This document shows, piece after piece, positions 1-7,842 of a stretch of 64,000 nucleotides of DNA. Position 1 is the stretch's first letter; the number at the start of each line of letters is the position of its first letter. The stretch covers positions 868,001 to 932,000 of the forward strand of contig CAWIYK010000010.1 in assembly GCA_963840275.1 (NCBI GenBank), given 5' to 3'. Both the position numbers and the translations under genes were made by a program. Under the pieces are notes generated by a model. It had not been told where the DNA came from, did not search any database, and saw nothing but the letters and a program-made list of their open reading frames with translations. Source of the DNA: Actinophytocola sp963840275. Lineage in GTDB: Bacteria > Actinomycetota > Actinomycetes > Mycobacteriales > Pseudonocardiaceae.

Positions 1-1109
1 TCTGGCAGGCCCGGCTGGAACTGCATGCCGATCTCGTCGCCGTAGTAGATCGCCGGCAGCGTCTGCCACGTGAGGATGAACACCAGCGCCGCACGCGCCT
101 GCTCCGCCGTCCGCGAGCCGGCGACCAGCCGGGGGAAGTCGTGGTTCGCCGACGGCAGGACGATGTGTCCACTGTGGCCGATCACGCTCGACGCCGTGGC
201 CCACTCGGCGAGGAAGTCCGCGATGGACCCGCCGCCGGAGGCGTCGAAGTAGCACGGCCGCGGCGGGTAGGTGTCGTCGTACACCGCGCCGTTGTGGAAC
301 AGCGACCGGAACGCCTTGCTGTTGCCGAAGTGCAGGAAGAAGTCCGCGTGGAACCCGGCCGGCACCGACACCTGCGGCTGCGCCCACTCGCTGAACAGCG
401 CCGCCGACGGGTGCGCGTGGTCGAGCCAGCCGCGCAGGTCCTGCCACAGCGCGGCGGTCTCCTTCTTGCCGGCGTCGTCCTTCACGAGCGACGACGCCAT
501 GTCCACGCGGAAACCCGCGATCCCGGTCTGCAGCCAGTGGTCCATGATGTCGCGCAGCGCCTGACGGTTCTCGCGCGGCCCTTCCGCGTCGACCGGCTGG
601 CGCCACGGCTCGTCCGGGTTCTTCCGTGCGTAGCCGAAGTTCAGCGCCGGCTGCACCGGGAAGAAGTTCGGCAGGTAGAAGCCGTCGCGGGTGCCCGGCG
701 ACGGCTGGAAGCCCGGCGCCTGCCGGTCCGCCCACACGTACCGATGGTCGTTCGGGTCGTCGGCCGAACGGACGAACCACTCGTGCTGATCGGACGTGTG
801 GCCGGCGACCAGGTCGAGTAACACGCGGATACCCTTGCGGGACGCGGAGTCCACGAGCTTGGCCAGGTCGTCCCTGCTGCCGTAGCGCGGGTCGATCGCG
901 TAGTAGTCGCTGACGTCGTAGCCCGCGTCGCGCATGGGGGAGGCGAAGCACGGGTTGAGCCACACAGTGTTGACCCCGAGCCACGACAGGTAGTCCAGTT
1001 TGGACTCGATGCCGTTCAGGTCGCCGATGCCGTCCCCGTTGCTGTCCGCGAAACTCTGCGGGTAGATCTGGTACAGCACGGCGTCGGAAAGCCAGGCGGG
1101 CACGGGCAT
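1..1109 (-). CDS. GH13 alpha-glucosidase/amylase-type glycoside hydrolase, cut by left edge
   Basis: Retaining glycoside hydrolase of family GH13, expected to cleave or transfer alpha-glucosidic bonds. About 369 N-terminal residues are visible and the gene runs off the window. Conserved regions are readable in order: YQIYPQSFADS at the start, DLVAGHTS (region I), GFRVDMASS with the nucleophile Asp, SEWAQP with the probable acid/base Glu, NHDFPR (region IV) and YYGDEIGM close to the edge. There is no signal peptide, so it should be cytoplasmic. The ATG at 1109 has GAGGAG just upstream and lies 14 nt after the GH39 stop, so the two genes are probably one LacI-controlled operon. Oligo-1,6-glucosidase, maltase or trehalose synthase cannot be separated from this part. 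Confidence 0.9.
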   Translation of the reverse strand, partial: MPVPAWLSDAVLYQIYPQSFADSNGDGIGDLNGIESKLDYLSWLGVNTVWLNPCFASPMRDAGYDVSDYYAIDPRYGSRDDLAKLVDSASRKGIRVLLDLVAGHTSDQHEWFVRSADDPNDHRYVWADRQAPGFQPSPGTRDGFYLPNFFPVQPALNFGYARKNPDEPWRQPVDAEGPRENRQALRDIMDHWLQTGIAGFRVDMASSLVKDDAGKKETAALWQDLRGWLDHAHPSAALFSEWAQPQVSVPAGFHADFFLHFGNSKAFRSLFHNGAVYDDTYPPRPCYFDASGGGSIADFLAEWATASSVIGHSGHIVLPSANHDFPRLVAGSRTAEQARAALVFILTWQTLPAIYYGDEIGMQFQPGLP

Positions 1110-1123
1110 GAAGACTCCTCGCG

Positions 1124-2950
1124 TCAGCGCCGGGTCAGCCGCAGCGATCGGATTCCCGGCATGGGCAGCTCGAAGGCGATCGACGCGACCCCGTTGTCGC
1201 CGACCGCCACCTCTGCAAGGTACTCGATCGCGAGATCGTCGGCGGCGCGCAGCGCGGACCACTGCGACTCGTCCGGCCAGTCCCCGCCGCCGAGGTCCGA
1301 CCACACCCGTGCGATGTTCGCGTGCGTCTCGTCCACCCTGGCCGACGCGACCGTGTACGTGCCGGACGTCAAGCCGGACACCGACACCGTCACCGTGCGG
1401 TCCAGCGCCGGCGCACCGTCTATTTTGGACTGATCGAGGGTTCCGTTCCACACCAGCACGTCCACCGTGGACCCGTCCCGCGTCGCCAGCGCCTCCACGA
1501 GCGACGTGCCGCCGTCGCCGGTGCACTCCGCCGGCACCCGGCCGCCGGCCAGCCGGGAAAGCAGGTACAGCGCCCAGAACCGCGGCTTGCGCAGGTTTCC
1601 GACGGTCAGCAGGCCGAACCCGCCGTGCAGCAGCCGCGGCGCCCAGCCGAGCTCCTCGAACTGGTCCGAGCACACCCAGTAGGCCAGGCAGTCGGTCGAC
1701 GCGAGCGCGCTCTTCATACCCCGCAACACGAACGGCGCCGCGAACACCGTGTCGTTGACGCGGTGGAAGTGCGTCGGCGTGACACCCCACTCGGTCCACA
1801 GGATCTCCGGCTCCGGCTTCCCGGTCGCCTCGGCGAACGAGCGGGTCAGCGGCCGCATGTCCAGCGGCGCGTTGCCGTAGGTGTGCGTCGACACGAAGTC
1901 GATCGGCACGTCGTGCGCGCGGCAGTGCTCCAGCAGCGCGCCGACCCAGCCGGCCGCGGCCGACGACGGCCCGCCGACCCGGATCCTCGGGTCCACGTCC
2001 TTCACCGCGCGTGCCGCGACCTCGTACAGCCGGTGGTAGTCGTCCTGCGTGCCGTTCCAGAACACCTCGAGGTTGGCCTCGTTCCAGACCTCGAACTCCC
2101 AGGTCGCGACCTCGTCGGCGCCGTAGCGCTCGCGCAGGTGCACGGTCACCGCGCGGACCAGGTCGCCCCAGCGGTCCCACTCGCGCGGCACGGACACCTG
2201 CGCGCCGTACTCGAACACGCGGTAGTCGGGGTCCTTCGCCAGCTCGACCGGCATGAACGACAGCTCCACCACCGGCTTCAGGCCGCTCGCGAGGAAGTGG
2301 TCGTACACCTCGTCGAGGCCGGCGAAGTCGAAGGTGCCGTTCGCGCGCACCGTCACGGTCTCCGGCAGGAACGTCCCGTGCGCGCGGACCGTGCGCACAC
2401 CGATCTCGTCACGCATGATCCCCAGCGCCGCCGCGTACTCGACGGCCACGTCCGAGCCGCCGGGACCCTCCTTGTCCCACACGAGCAGGGAGAAGTGCTC
2501 CGCGCCGATCATCCGGCGCCAGACGTCGGGCAGCTCGGTCGGCGTCGCCGCGGCGTCGACCGCGACCGTCACCTGCCGGGAGCCGTCCGCCGGTGCGGCG
2601 GACACGGCGTTCGACAGGTCGCCCGCGCCGCTGTCGCTCCAGGTCGCGATCTTGTAGTGGTAGGTCGTGCCCGGCTCGGCCATGGTGTCGGCGTACGGCG
2701 GGTGAGGGACGGCCAGGACGTCGCCGCCCTGGTGGTCGAGCGGCTCGAAGTCGCCGTCACCGTCCGTCGCGCGGTGGACCAGGTAGCCGAGCGCGCCGGG
2801 GACCGGTTGCCAGTCGAGGTGGACCAGACCGGTGCCCGCGGTCGCGGTGACCTTCTCCGGGGGCGGCAGCTGTCCGGTGCCGGTCAGGGGGTGGTCGCTG
2901 GGCAGGCCGATGCGTCGTTCCCAGTCCTGGCGTGCGGTCGTGTCGGTCAC
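1124..2950 (-). CDS. GH39-like glycoside hydrolase with N-terminal fibronectin type III domain
   Basis: A 608-residue protein. Residues about 32-122 form a fibronectin type III domain. The rest resembles clan GH-A family GH39 (beta-xylosidase or alpha-iduronidase type). Glu291 in VWNEAN is the expected acid/base and Glu387 in WTEWGV the nucleophile. There is no signal peptide, so it probably acts on imported oligosaccharides. The GTG start at 2950 follows GAGGGGG. Two LacI-type half sites lie 21-47 bp upstream, and the lacI-family gene is transcribed in the same direction just before it. The pairing with GH13 downstream suggests use of a mixed-linkage or plant-derived oligosaccharide. The substrate is unknown. 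Confidence 0.88.
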   Translation of the reverse strand: MTDTTARQDWERRIGLPSDHPLTGTGQLPPPEKVTATAGTGLVHLDWQPVPGALGYLVHRATDGDGDFEPLDHQGGDVLAVPHPPYADTMAEPGTTYHYKIATWSDSGAGDLSNAVSAAPADGSRQVTVAVDAAATPTELPDVWRRMIGAEHFSLLVWDKEGPGGSDVAVEYAAALGIMRDEIGVRTVRAHGTFLPETVTVRANGTFDFAGLDEVYDHFLASGLKPVVELSFMPVELAKDPDYRVFEYGAQVSVPREWDRWGDLVRAVTVHLRERYGADEVATWEFEVWNEANLEVFWNGTQDDYHRLYEVAARAVKDVDPRIRVGGPSSAAAGWVGALLEHCRAHDVPIDFVSTHTYGNAPLDMRPLTRSFAEATGKPEPEILWTEWGVTPTHFHRVNDTVFAAPFVLRGMKSALASTDCLAYWVCSDQFEELGWAPRLLHGGFGLLTVGNLRKPRFWALYLLSRLAGGRVPAECTGDGGTSLVEALATRDGSTVDVLVWNGTLDQSKIDGAPALDRTVTVSVSGLTSGTYTVASARVDETHANIARVWSDLGGGDWPDESQWSALRAADDLAIEYLAEVAVGDNGVASIAFELPMPGIRSLRLTRR

Positions 2951-2970
2951 TGACGGCCCCCTCGCGGCGA

Positions 2971-2997
2971 TGTAAGCGCTGTCTGTAAGCGCATACA
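2971..2997. promoter_or_regulatory. LacI-family operator region upstream of the GH39-GH13 operon
   Basis: Two direct copies of TGTAAGCGC start at 2971 and 2984. The second extends into TGTAAGCGCATACA (2984-2997), which matches its own reverse complement at 12 of 14 positions and has the central CG typical of LacI-family operators. The same core lies before the regulator gene at 4113. Repression of the hydrolase operon by the neighbouring regulator is inferred. Confidence 0.75.
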
Positions 2998-3041
2998 GTA
3001 GGCGGATGGGCCGATTGCCGCAAGGAAATTCGGTCGGGGCA

Positions 3042-4097
3042 CTACTTGCCGCAGCCGCAGCTGGACCTTCTCGTCTGGGTCACCGGGAGCATGACTTCGC
3101 GCGGGTCGCGGCCGGGCTCCGTGAGTCGCCCCACCAGCAGGTCCACGGCCGCCTCGCCGAGCTTGCGCATCGGCTGGCTGACCGTGGTGAGGCTCGGACG
3201 GACCACGCGGCCGAGCGGGATGCCGTCGAAGCCCACCACCGCCACGTCGGCCGGCACGCGGATTCCTCTGCGCTCCAGGGTCTCCAGCGCGCCGACCGCC
3301 ATCTGGTCGTTCGCGAAGACCATGGCCTGCGGCAGCTCGGCCCGGGCCAGGAGCCGCTCGGTCGCGAGGCGGCCGTCCGCCTGGGTGAAGTTGCCCCTGG
3401 TGTCCGGGGCGTCCGGCACCGGCAGGCCGGCCGCGCGGAGGGCCTGCTGATAACCGAGGAACCGCGCCTGCGCGTCGGGGGAGTCCTCGCCGCCGCCGAC
3501 GAACGCCAGCCTGGTCAGCCCGTGGTCGGTGATCAGGTGGGTGGTCAGCGCGAACTCGCCGTCCTGGTTGGCCACCTCGAGGTGGTCGAGGTGGTCGATC
3601 TCGCGCGGTCCGGCGATCATCACGACCGGCAGGCGTCGGGAGATCAGCTCCAGGTCCTCCGTGGCGACGGTCCTCGCCAGCACGGCGAAGCCGTCCACCC
3701 GGCCGGCCACGGACGCCACCAGGCTCTCCGGGCCGCCCGACAGCGACGCCGCGATCAGCAGCGCGTACCCGTGCCGGCGTGCGGCGCGTTCCATGCCGCG
3801 GGTGATCTCGTCGGCGTACAGCATCAACTCCGAGTCGTCCGCGTCCGCCTCCGCGTTGTCCGGGTTGTCGATGTCCGGGTCGCCGTAGTCGGGGAAGCAC
3901 AGGCCGAGCACGCCCGTCGAGCGGCTCGCGAGGCCGCGGGCGTTGCCGCTCGGCACGTAGCCCAGCTCGCGCGCCACCGCCAGCACCCGCTCGCGGGTCT
4001 GCGCGCGGACCGTGTCGGGGTTGCGGTAGACGCGTGACACGGTCGCGATGGAGACGTTCGCCCGCTCGGCGACGTCGTACACCGTGGGGGCTCCCAC
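3042..4097 (-). CDS. LacI-family transcriptional regulator
   Basis: About 351 residues. The N-terminal helix-turn-helix reads PTVYDVAERANVSIATVSRV and is followed by the hinge helix region and a periplasmic-binding-like effector domain (GVLGLCFPDYGD... to the C terminus). The Cys-containing tail SSCGCGK is unusual. I chose the GTG at 4097 because GAGAGGG lies 7 nt upstream and the protein then begins just before the HTH, as in most family members; a GTG at 4103 is possible. Operator-like sequences occur before this gene and before the GH39-GH13 genes, so it probably controls itself and them in response to a sugar. Confidence 0.93.
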   Translation of the reverse strand: MGAPTVYDVAERANVSIATVSRVYRNPDTVRAQTRERVLAVARELGYVPSGNARGLASRSTGVLGLCFPDYGDPDIDNPDNAEADADDSELMLYADEITRGMERAARRHGYALLIAASLSGGPESLVASVAGRVDGFAVLARTVATEDLELISRRLPVVMIAGPREIDHLDHLEVANQDGEFALTTHLITDHGLTRLAFVGGGEDSPDAQARFLGYQQALRAAGLPVPDAPDTRGNFTQADGRLATERLLARAELPQAMVFANDQMAVGALETLERRGIRVPADVAVVGFDGIPLGRVVRPSLTTVSQPMRKLGEAAVDLLVGRLTEPGRDPREVMLPVTQTRRSSCGCGK

Positions 4098-4112
4098 CTG
4101 CACACCCTCTCG

Positions 4113-4126
4113 TGTAAGCGCATTCA
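4113..4126. promoter_or_regulatory. LacI-type operator upstream of the lacI-family gene
   Basis: TGTAAGCGCATTCA shares its first 11 bases with the 14-bp site at 2984-2997 and is an imperfect palindrome around CG. It sits 16 bp before the regulator start, which suggests autoregulation. Confidence 0.65.
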
Positions 4127-4137
4127 ACCCGCCAACG

Positions 4138-5901
4138 CTACCGGCAGCCATCCTGGTCGGCAAGACGATTTCCCCCGCGCCAGGAGCGCCACAGCTCCGC
4201 GTAACGGCCGCCGGCCGCGACCAGCTCGTCGTGCGTGCCGGCCTCGACCGTCTTCCCGTGGTCCAGCACCAGTATCCGGTCCGCGAGCACGGCCTGTGTG
4301 AGCCGGTGGGCCACGATGAGCGTGGTGCGGCCCTCGGTCGCCGCCAGCGCGGCCCGTTCCAGGTCGCGGGCGCCCGCGCTGCCCGCCTCCGCGGTGGCCT
4401 CGTCGAGGATCGCGACCGTCGGGTCGGCCAGCACCAGCCGCGCGAGCGCGAGCTGCTGGGACTGCGCGGCCGTGAGCTGGTGCGCGCTCTCACCGACGAC
4501 CGTGTCCAGCTCGTGCTCGAGCGCGCGGACCCAGCCGGTCGCGCCGACGACCTCCAGCGCCGCCCACGCCTCCTCCTCGGTGGCGTCGGGTTTCGCGAGC
4601 CGCAGGTCGGCGACCAGCGGGCCGGAGAAGACGTGCACCTCCTGGCTCAGCATCGCGAGATGACGGGTGCGGTCCAGCTCGCCGACCGGCACGCCGCCGA
4701 GCCGGACCGTGCCGCGCTCCGCGTCGAGCAGGCCCGCCGCGATGCCGGCGAGCGTGGTCTTGCCGGCGCCGCTGGCGCCGACGACCGCGAGCCGCTGACC
4801 GGCCGGGATGCTGGTGGAGACGTCGTCGAGGACGAGCGGGCCGTCGTCGTAGCGGTGGGCGATGCCGGTCAGCTCGAGGCCGTGGTCGGCCGGCTCCCGC
4901 AGCACCGCCGGCCGGCGCGGCGGCTCGAGGTCCGCGACGCCGACGAGCCGGGCGAGACTGGCGCCGGCCGCCTGGACCTCGTTGAACTCCATGATCAACG
5001 CGCCGATCGGGTTGAACAGCCGGTGGAAGTACAGCGCGGCCGCGGTCGTCGCGCCGACCGTCACCAGGTCGGCGCGGACCAGCAGGAACCCGATCGTGAG
5101 GATCGCGGCGAGCCCGGCGAACTCGGCGCGGTTCATGCGTGCCACGAGGCGGGTGAACAGGCGGAACACGCCGATCGAGAGGTCCATGGCGGCCCGGGAG
5201 CGGTCGTTGATCACCGCCGTGTGCTCGGCTTCGAGGCGGTAGGCGCGGACGGTCGCGCCCGCCTGCAGCGAGCTGACCATGGCCTGCGCGCGGTCGCCGA
5301 TGGCGACGCGTTCCTTCGCGTAGAACGGGCCGGAGCGCGGCAGGTACCAGCGGACGGCGAGCACGTAGAACGGCGCGGCCGCGAGACCGGCGAGGCCGAG
5401 CCGCCAGTCGAGCGCGAACATGCCGCCGCCGGTGAGCACGATGGTCAGCAGGGCGGCGGCGAGGGTCGGGCCGGTGGTGCTGATCGCGGTGGTGACCACG
5501 GAGACGTCGTCGCCGACGCGGGAGAGCAGGTCGCCGGACTTGACCTTGTCGAGGGTGACGGCCGGCAGGTGCAGGGTGCGGTCGAGGACCCGCTCGCGCA
5601 GTCGGGCCAGCACCGTCTCGCCGAGCCGGCTGATCAGCACGGCGGACAGGGCGGTCAGCGCACCCGCGAGCAGTGCGGCCACCCCGATGACGACCGCGGT
5701 CGTGAGCACGGCGCCCCGGTCCGCGCCGCCGGCGATCTCGTCGACCAGGTCGCCGAGCACCCACGGCGCGACGAGCCCGGTGCCGGAGGCGGCCACCGCA
5801 CTCAGTGCCGTAATGAGACTGAGTGTGGGCAGCGCGCGGACATCGGCCCACAGCGCGGCGGCGGTTCGTTTCGCAGAGGCGATCGGCAGGAGGTCGCTCA
5901 T
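4138..5901 (-). CDS. ABC exporter half-transporter with intact Walker motifs but degenerate signature
   Basis: A 587-residue fusion of a type I exporter membrane domain (six predicted helices, residues about 20-300) and an ATPase domain. Walker A is VGASGAGKTT (Lys381), Walker B is VAILDEAT with the catalytic Glu, and the switch His is present in LIVAHRL. The signature is LTAAQ (about 476-480) instead of LSGGQ. Its partner gene upstream has the opposite defects, so the two should form a heterodimer with one working ATP site. The ATG overlaps the stop of the last of three micro-ORFs in an ATGA, so translation is coupled. The substrate is unknown; lipid, peptide or drug export are all possible. 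Confidence 0.92.
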   Translation of the reverse strand: MSDLLPIASAKRTAAALWADVRALPTLSLITALSAVAASGTGLVAPWVLGDLVDEIAGGADRGAVLTTAVVIGVAALLAGALTALSAVLISRLGETVLARLRERVLDRTLHLPAVTLDKVKSGDLLSRVGDDVSVVTTAISTTGPTLAAALLTIVLTGGGMFALDWRLGLAGLAAAPFYVLAVRWYLPRSGPFYAKERVAIGDRAQAMVSSLQAGATVRAYRLEAEHTAVINDRSRAAMDLSIGVFRLFTRLVARMNRAEFAGLAAILTIGFLLVRADLVTVGATTAAALYFHRLFNPIGALIMEFNEVQAAGASLARLVGVADLEPPRRPAVLREPADHGLELTGIAHRYDDGPLVLDDVSTSIPAGQRLAVVGASGAGKTTLAGIAAGLLDAERGTVRLGGVPVGELDRTRHLAMLSQEVHVFSGPLVADLRLAKPDATEEEAWAALEVVGATGWVRALEHELDTVVGESAHQLTAAQSQQLALARLVLADPTVAILDEATAEAGSAGARDLERAALAATEGRTTLIVAHRLTQAVLADRILVLDHGKTVEAGTHDELVAAGGRYAELWRSWRGGNRLADQDGCR

Positions 5902-5975
5902 GACTCCCCCTCGCAGGCTCCGGGGAGCCGCTCGCGGTCGCCCTGTGACCTTGATTCGCTCGCAAGCTCGCTCAT
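5898..5975 (-). CDS. Micro-ORF 3 of 3, 25 residues, coupled to the ABC gene
   Basis: ATG start overlapping the stop of micro-ORF 2. The peptide begins MSELASESRSQGDRERLPG and ends CEGES. Its TGA overlaps the ATG of the ABC half-transporter (ATGA at 5898-5901). It is the most diverged unit, consistent with being the original start region from which the other two were duplicated. Confidence 0.45.
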   Translation of the reverse strand: MSELASESRSQGDRERLPGACEGES

Positions 5976-6049
5976 GACGCCCCCTCGCGGGCTCGGTTGC
6001 GCCGCTCGCGGTCGCCCTGTGACATTGATTCGCTCGCAAGCTCGCTCAC
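5972..6049 (-). CDS. Micro-ORF 2 of 3, 25 residues, translationally coupled
   Basis: GTG start overlapping the stop of micro-ORF 1 (GTGA). The peptide is the same as unit 1 except Cys to Arg near the end (AREGAS) and the start codon. The GAGGGGG motif inside its 3' end would act as ribosome-binding site for the next ATG at 5975. That the second and third duplicates both stay open argues that coupling has been kept. Confidence 0.45.
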   Translation of the reverse strand: MSELASESMSQGDRERRNRAREGAS

Positions 6050-6123
6050 GACGCCCCCTCGCAGGCTCGGTTGCGCCGCTCGCGGTCGCCCTGTGACATT
6101 GATTCGCTCGCAAGCTCGCTCAT
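6046..6123 (-). CDS. Micro-ORF 1 of 3, 25 residues, translationally coupled
   Basis: Begins with the ATG that overlaps the TGA of the upstream ABC gene (ATGA). The peptide starts MSELASESMSQGDRERR and ends CEGAS. It is hydrophilic, with no signal or membrane segment. Its TGA overlaps the GTG of the next unit. No function is known; it may serve only to keep ribosomes moving to the downstream ABC gene. Confidence 0.45.
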   Translation of the reverse strand: MSELASESMSQGDRERRNRACEGAS

Positions 6124-7790
6124 CGCAGGACCGCCTCTCGGTAGCGGTCGTCGGTCTCGGACAGCTCCGCGTGCGTGCCGGTCGCGACGACGTGGCCCGC
6201 GTCGATCACCACGACCCGGTCGGCGATCGCGAGGAGCGCCGGGCTGGACGTGATCAGCACGGTGCTCGCGCCGCCCCGCAGCTCCGCGAGCCCGCGTGCG
6301 ATCCGTTCCTCGGTCACCGCGTCGACGGCGGTCGTCGGGTCGCGCAGCACCAGCACCGGCGGGTCCGCCGCGAACGCCCGTGCCAGCCCGATCCGCTGCC
6401 GTTGTCCGCCGGACAGCGTCGTGCCCCGGTCGGCGACCGGGTGGTCGAGGCCGTGCGCGGCCACGATGTCGTCGGCAGCGGCGGCCTGGATCGCGGCGGC
6501 CGGGTCCGGCGCGCGCAGGTTCGTCCGCAGCGTGCCCTCGAACAACGCCACGTCGTGGTGTTCGACTAGCACCTCGCGTCTGCTCGTCGCGAGGTCCAGC
6601 TCCTCGGCCGGCACCCCGCCGACCGCGATCCGGCCCTCGTACTCGTCGGCCGGGACGGCGCCGGAGAGCAGTTCCACCAGCGCGTCGCAGTCGCGCTGCT
6701 CGTACCCGACGACGCCGACCGTCTCGGTCGGTCCGACGGCCAGCGTGAGCCCGGACAGGGTCCGGTAGCCGACGTCGGTCAGGTCGATCCCGCGGGCGGG
6801 CAGGTCGTCGGCGCGGGTTCCCGGCGTCAGCACGAGCGGCGCGGACAGCACGGTCGCGAGCCGGCCGGCGGACGCCCGCGCACCGGCGATCATCTGGCCG
6901 GCCATCGCGAGCAGCCGGACCGGCTCCGCGACGAACTGCGCGAGCCCGACCACGGTGATCAGCTCGCCGATGCTGATCGCCCCGTCCAGGGCGAGCCAGC
7001 CGGCGAACCCGGCGACCGCGGCGAGGAACAGGCCGCTCGCCGCGACCGTGATGCCCTGGTAGACGCCGTTGGTCGTGGCCGCGCGCAGGCTCGCGCGCAG
7101 TGCCGTCGTGCTGGAGGTCCGGTAGGCCGCGGCCGCGGCGTCCATCGCGCCGATGCCGCGCAGCGCACGCACGCCGCGCACGAGGTCGGTCGCGAGCGCG
7201 GTCGTGCTGCCGGCGGCCTCCTGTGCGGCGGTCGCACGGCGGGTGAGCAGGGGGCTCAGCACCTGCAGGCCCGCGACCAGCACCGGGACGCCGATGAGGA
7301 CCGCGAGCCCGAGCGGCAGGTTGATCGTCAGCAGGGACACGGCCGACACCGCGAGCGCCGTGCAGGCGGCCGCGGCGAAGGCGACCGCGTGCATGGCGTT
7401 CATGGCGCGCTCGGCGTCGGACGTGGCGATCTGCATGATCTCGCCGGCCCGCAGCCCGGTGCGCTGCCCACGGGGGTCCAGCACGCGTTCGACCACCTCG
7501 ACCCGCAGCTGGTGGTTCTCCCGCTGGTCGGCGACGATCGACAGCCGCGCGCCGAACCGCCAGCAGATCGTCAGCGCGACGAACAGCGCGCCGAGCAACC
7601 CGATCCACAGCAGCAGCCGGCCGACGTCGCCGGTGCCGACCGCCTGGTCGATGATGACGCCGATCATGACCGGCACCAGCGCCTCCGCCGCCTGGTGCCC
7701 GGACAGCAGCAGCGTCGACGCGGTCAGCCTGCCGCGATGGCGCCGGAACGACCGCCGGAGCAGTCGGCCGGCGGTGAGCCCGTCTCCCAA
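6120..7790 (-). CDS. ABC exporter half-transporter with degenerate Walker A/B and canonical LSGGQ
   Basis: A 556-residue membrane-domain plus ATPase fusion. The P-loop position (about 359-368) reads VVGYEQRDCD, without the GK(S/T) lysine. Walker B is VLVLRDPTT, lacking the catalytic Glu. The switch His is replaced (ITSSPAL). The signature LSGGQ (about 457-461) is perfect. This complements the downstream half-transporter, which has good Walker motifs and a poor signature, so the pair should be a TM287/288-like heterodimer. The TTG start at 7790 follows GGGAGGTGCC; there is no better ATG or GTG. The stop overlaps the first micro-ORF start. Confidence 0.9.
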   Translation of the reverse strand: MGDGLTAGRLLRRSFRRHRGRLTASTLLLSGHQAAEALVPVMIGVIIDQAVGTGDVGRLLLWIGLLGALFVALTICWRFGARLSIVADQRENHQLRVEVVERVLDPRGQRTGLRAGEIMQIATSDAERAMNAMHAVAFAAAACTALAVSAVSLLTINLPLGLAVLIGVPVLVAGLQVLSPLLTRRATAAQEAAGSTTALATDLVRGVRALRGIGAMDAAAAAYRTSSTTALRASLRAATTNGVYQGITVAASGLFLAAVAGFAGWLALDGAISIGELITVVGLAQFVAEPVRLLAMAGQMIAGARASAGRLATVLSAPLVLTPGTRADDLPARGIDLTDVGYRTLSGLTLAVGPTETVGVVGYEQRDCDALVELLSGAVPADEYEGRIAVGGVPAEELDLATSRREVLVEHHDVALFEGTLRTNLRAPDPAAAIQAAAADDIVAAHGLDHPVADRGTTLSGGQRQRIGLARAFAADPPVLVLRDPTTAVDAVTEERIARGLAELRGGASTVLITSSPALLAIADRVVVIDAGHVVATGTHAELSETDDRYREAVLR

Positions 7791-7842
7791 GGCACCTCCC
7801 AGTGTTAGGTCACCCTAACCGACACCCACGGGGGACTCGCGG

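Larger units (their letters stand above)
5899..6123 (-). repeat. Three tandem 74-bp units between two ABC exporter genes
   Basis: Units lie at about 5899-5972, 5973-6046 and 6047-6120, with period exactly 74. The last two are nearly identical; the first has diverged in its middle. Read on the minus strand, each unit holds a start codon, about 24 codons and a GAGGGGG/GAGGGGA ribosome-binding site just before the next start. The period is 25 codons minus 1 nt, so each unit's stop overlaps the next start (ATGA or GTGA). The stretch containing GCGAGCGAA and CAATGTCACAG resembles the dispersed repeats at 47350-47770. Confidence 0.9.

Noticed and set aside
2971..2984. Second full LacI operator at 2971
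   Set aside because: Only the first half (TGTAAGCGCT) is present; the other half (GTCT) does not complete a palindrome, so I treat it as a half site.
5899..6123. Repeat array considered as CRISPR or REP element
   Set aside because: Units are 74 bp, contiguous without unique spacers, and keep reading frames with overlaps; there are no cas genes.
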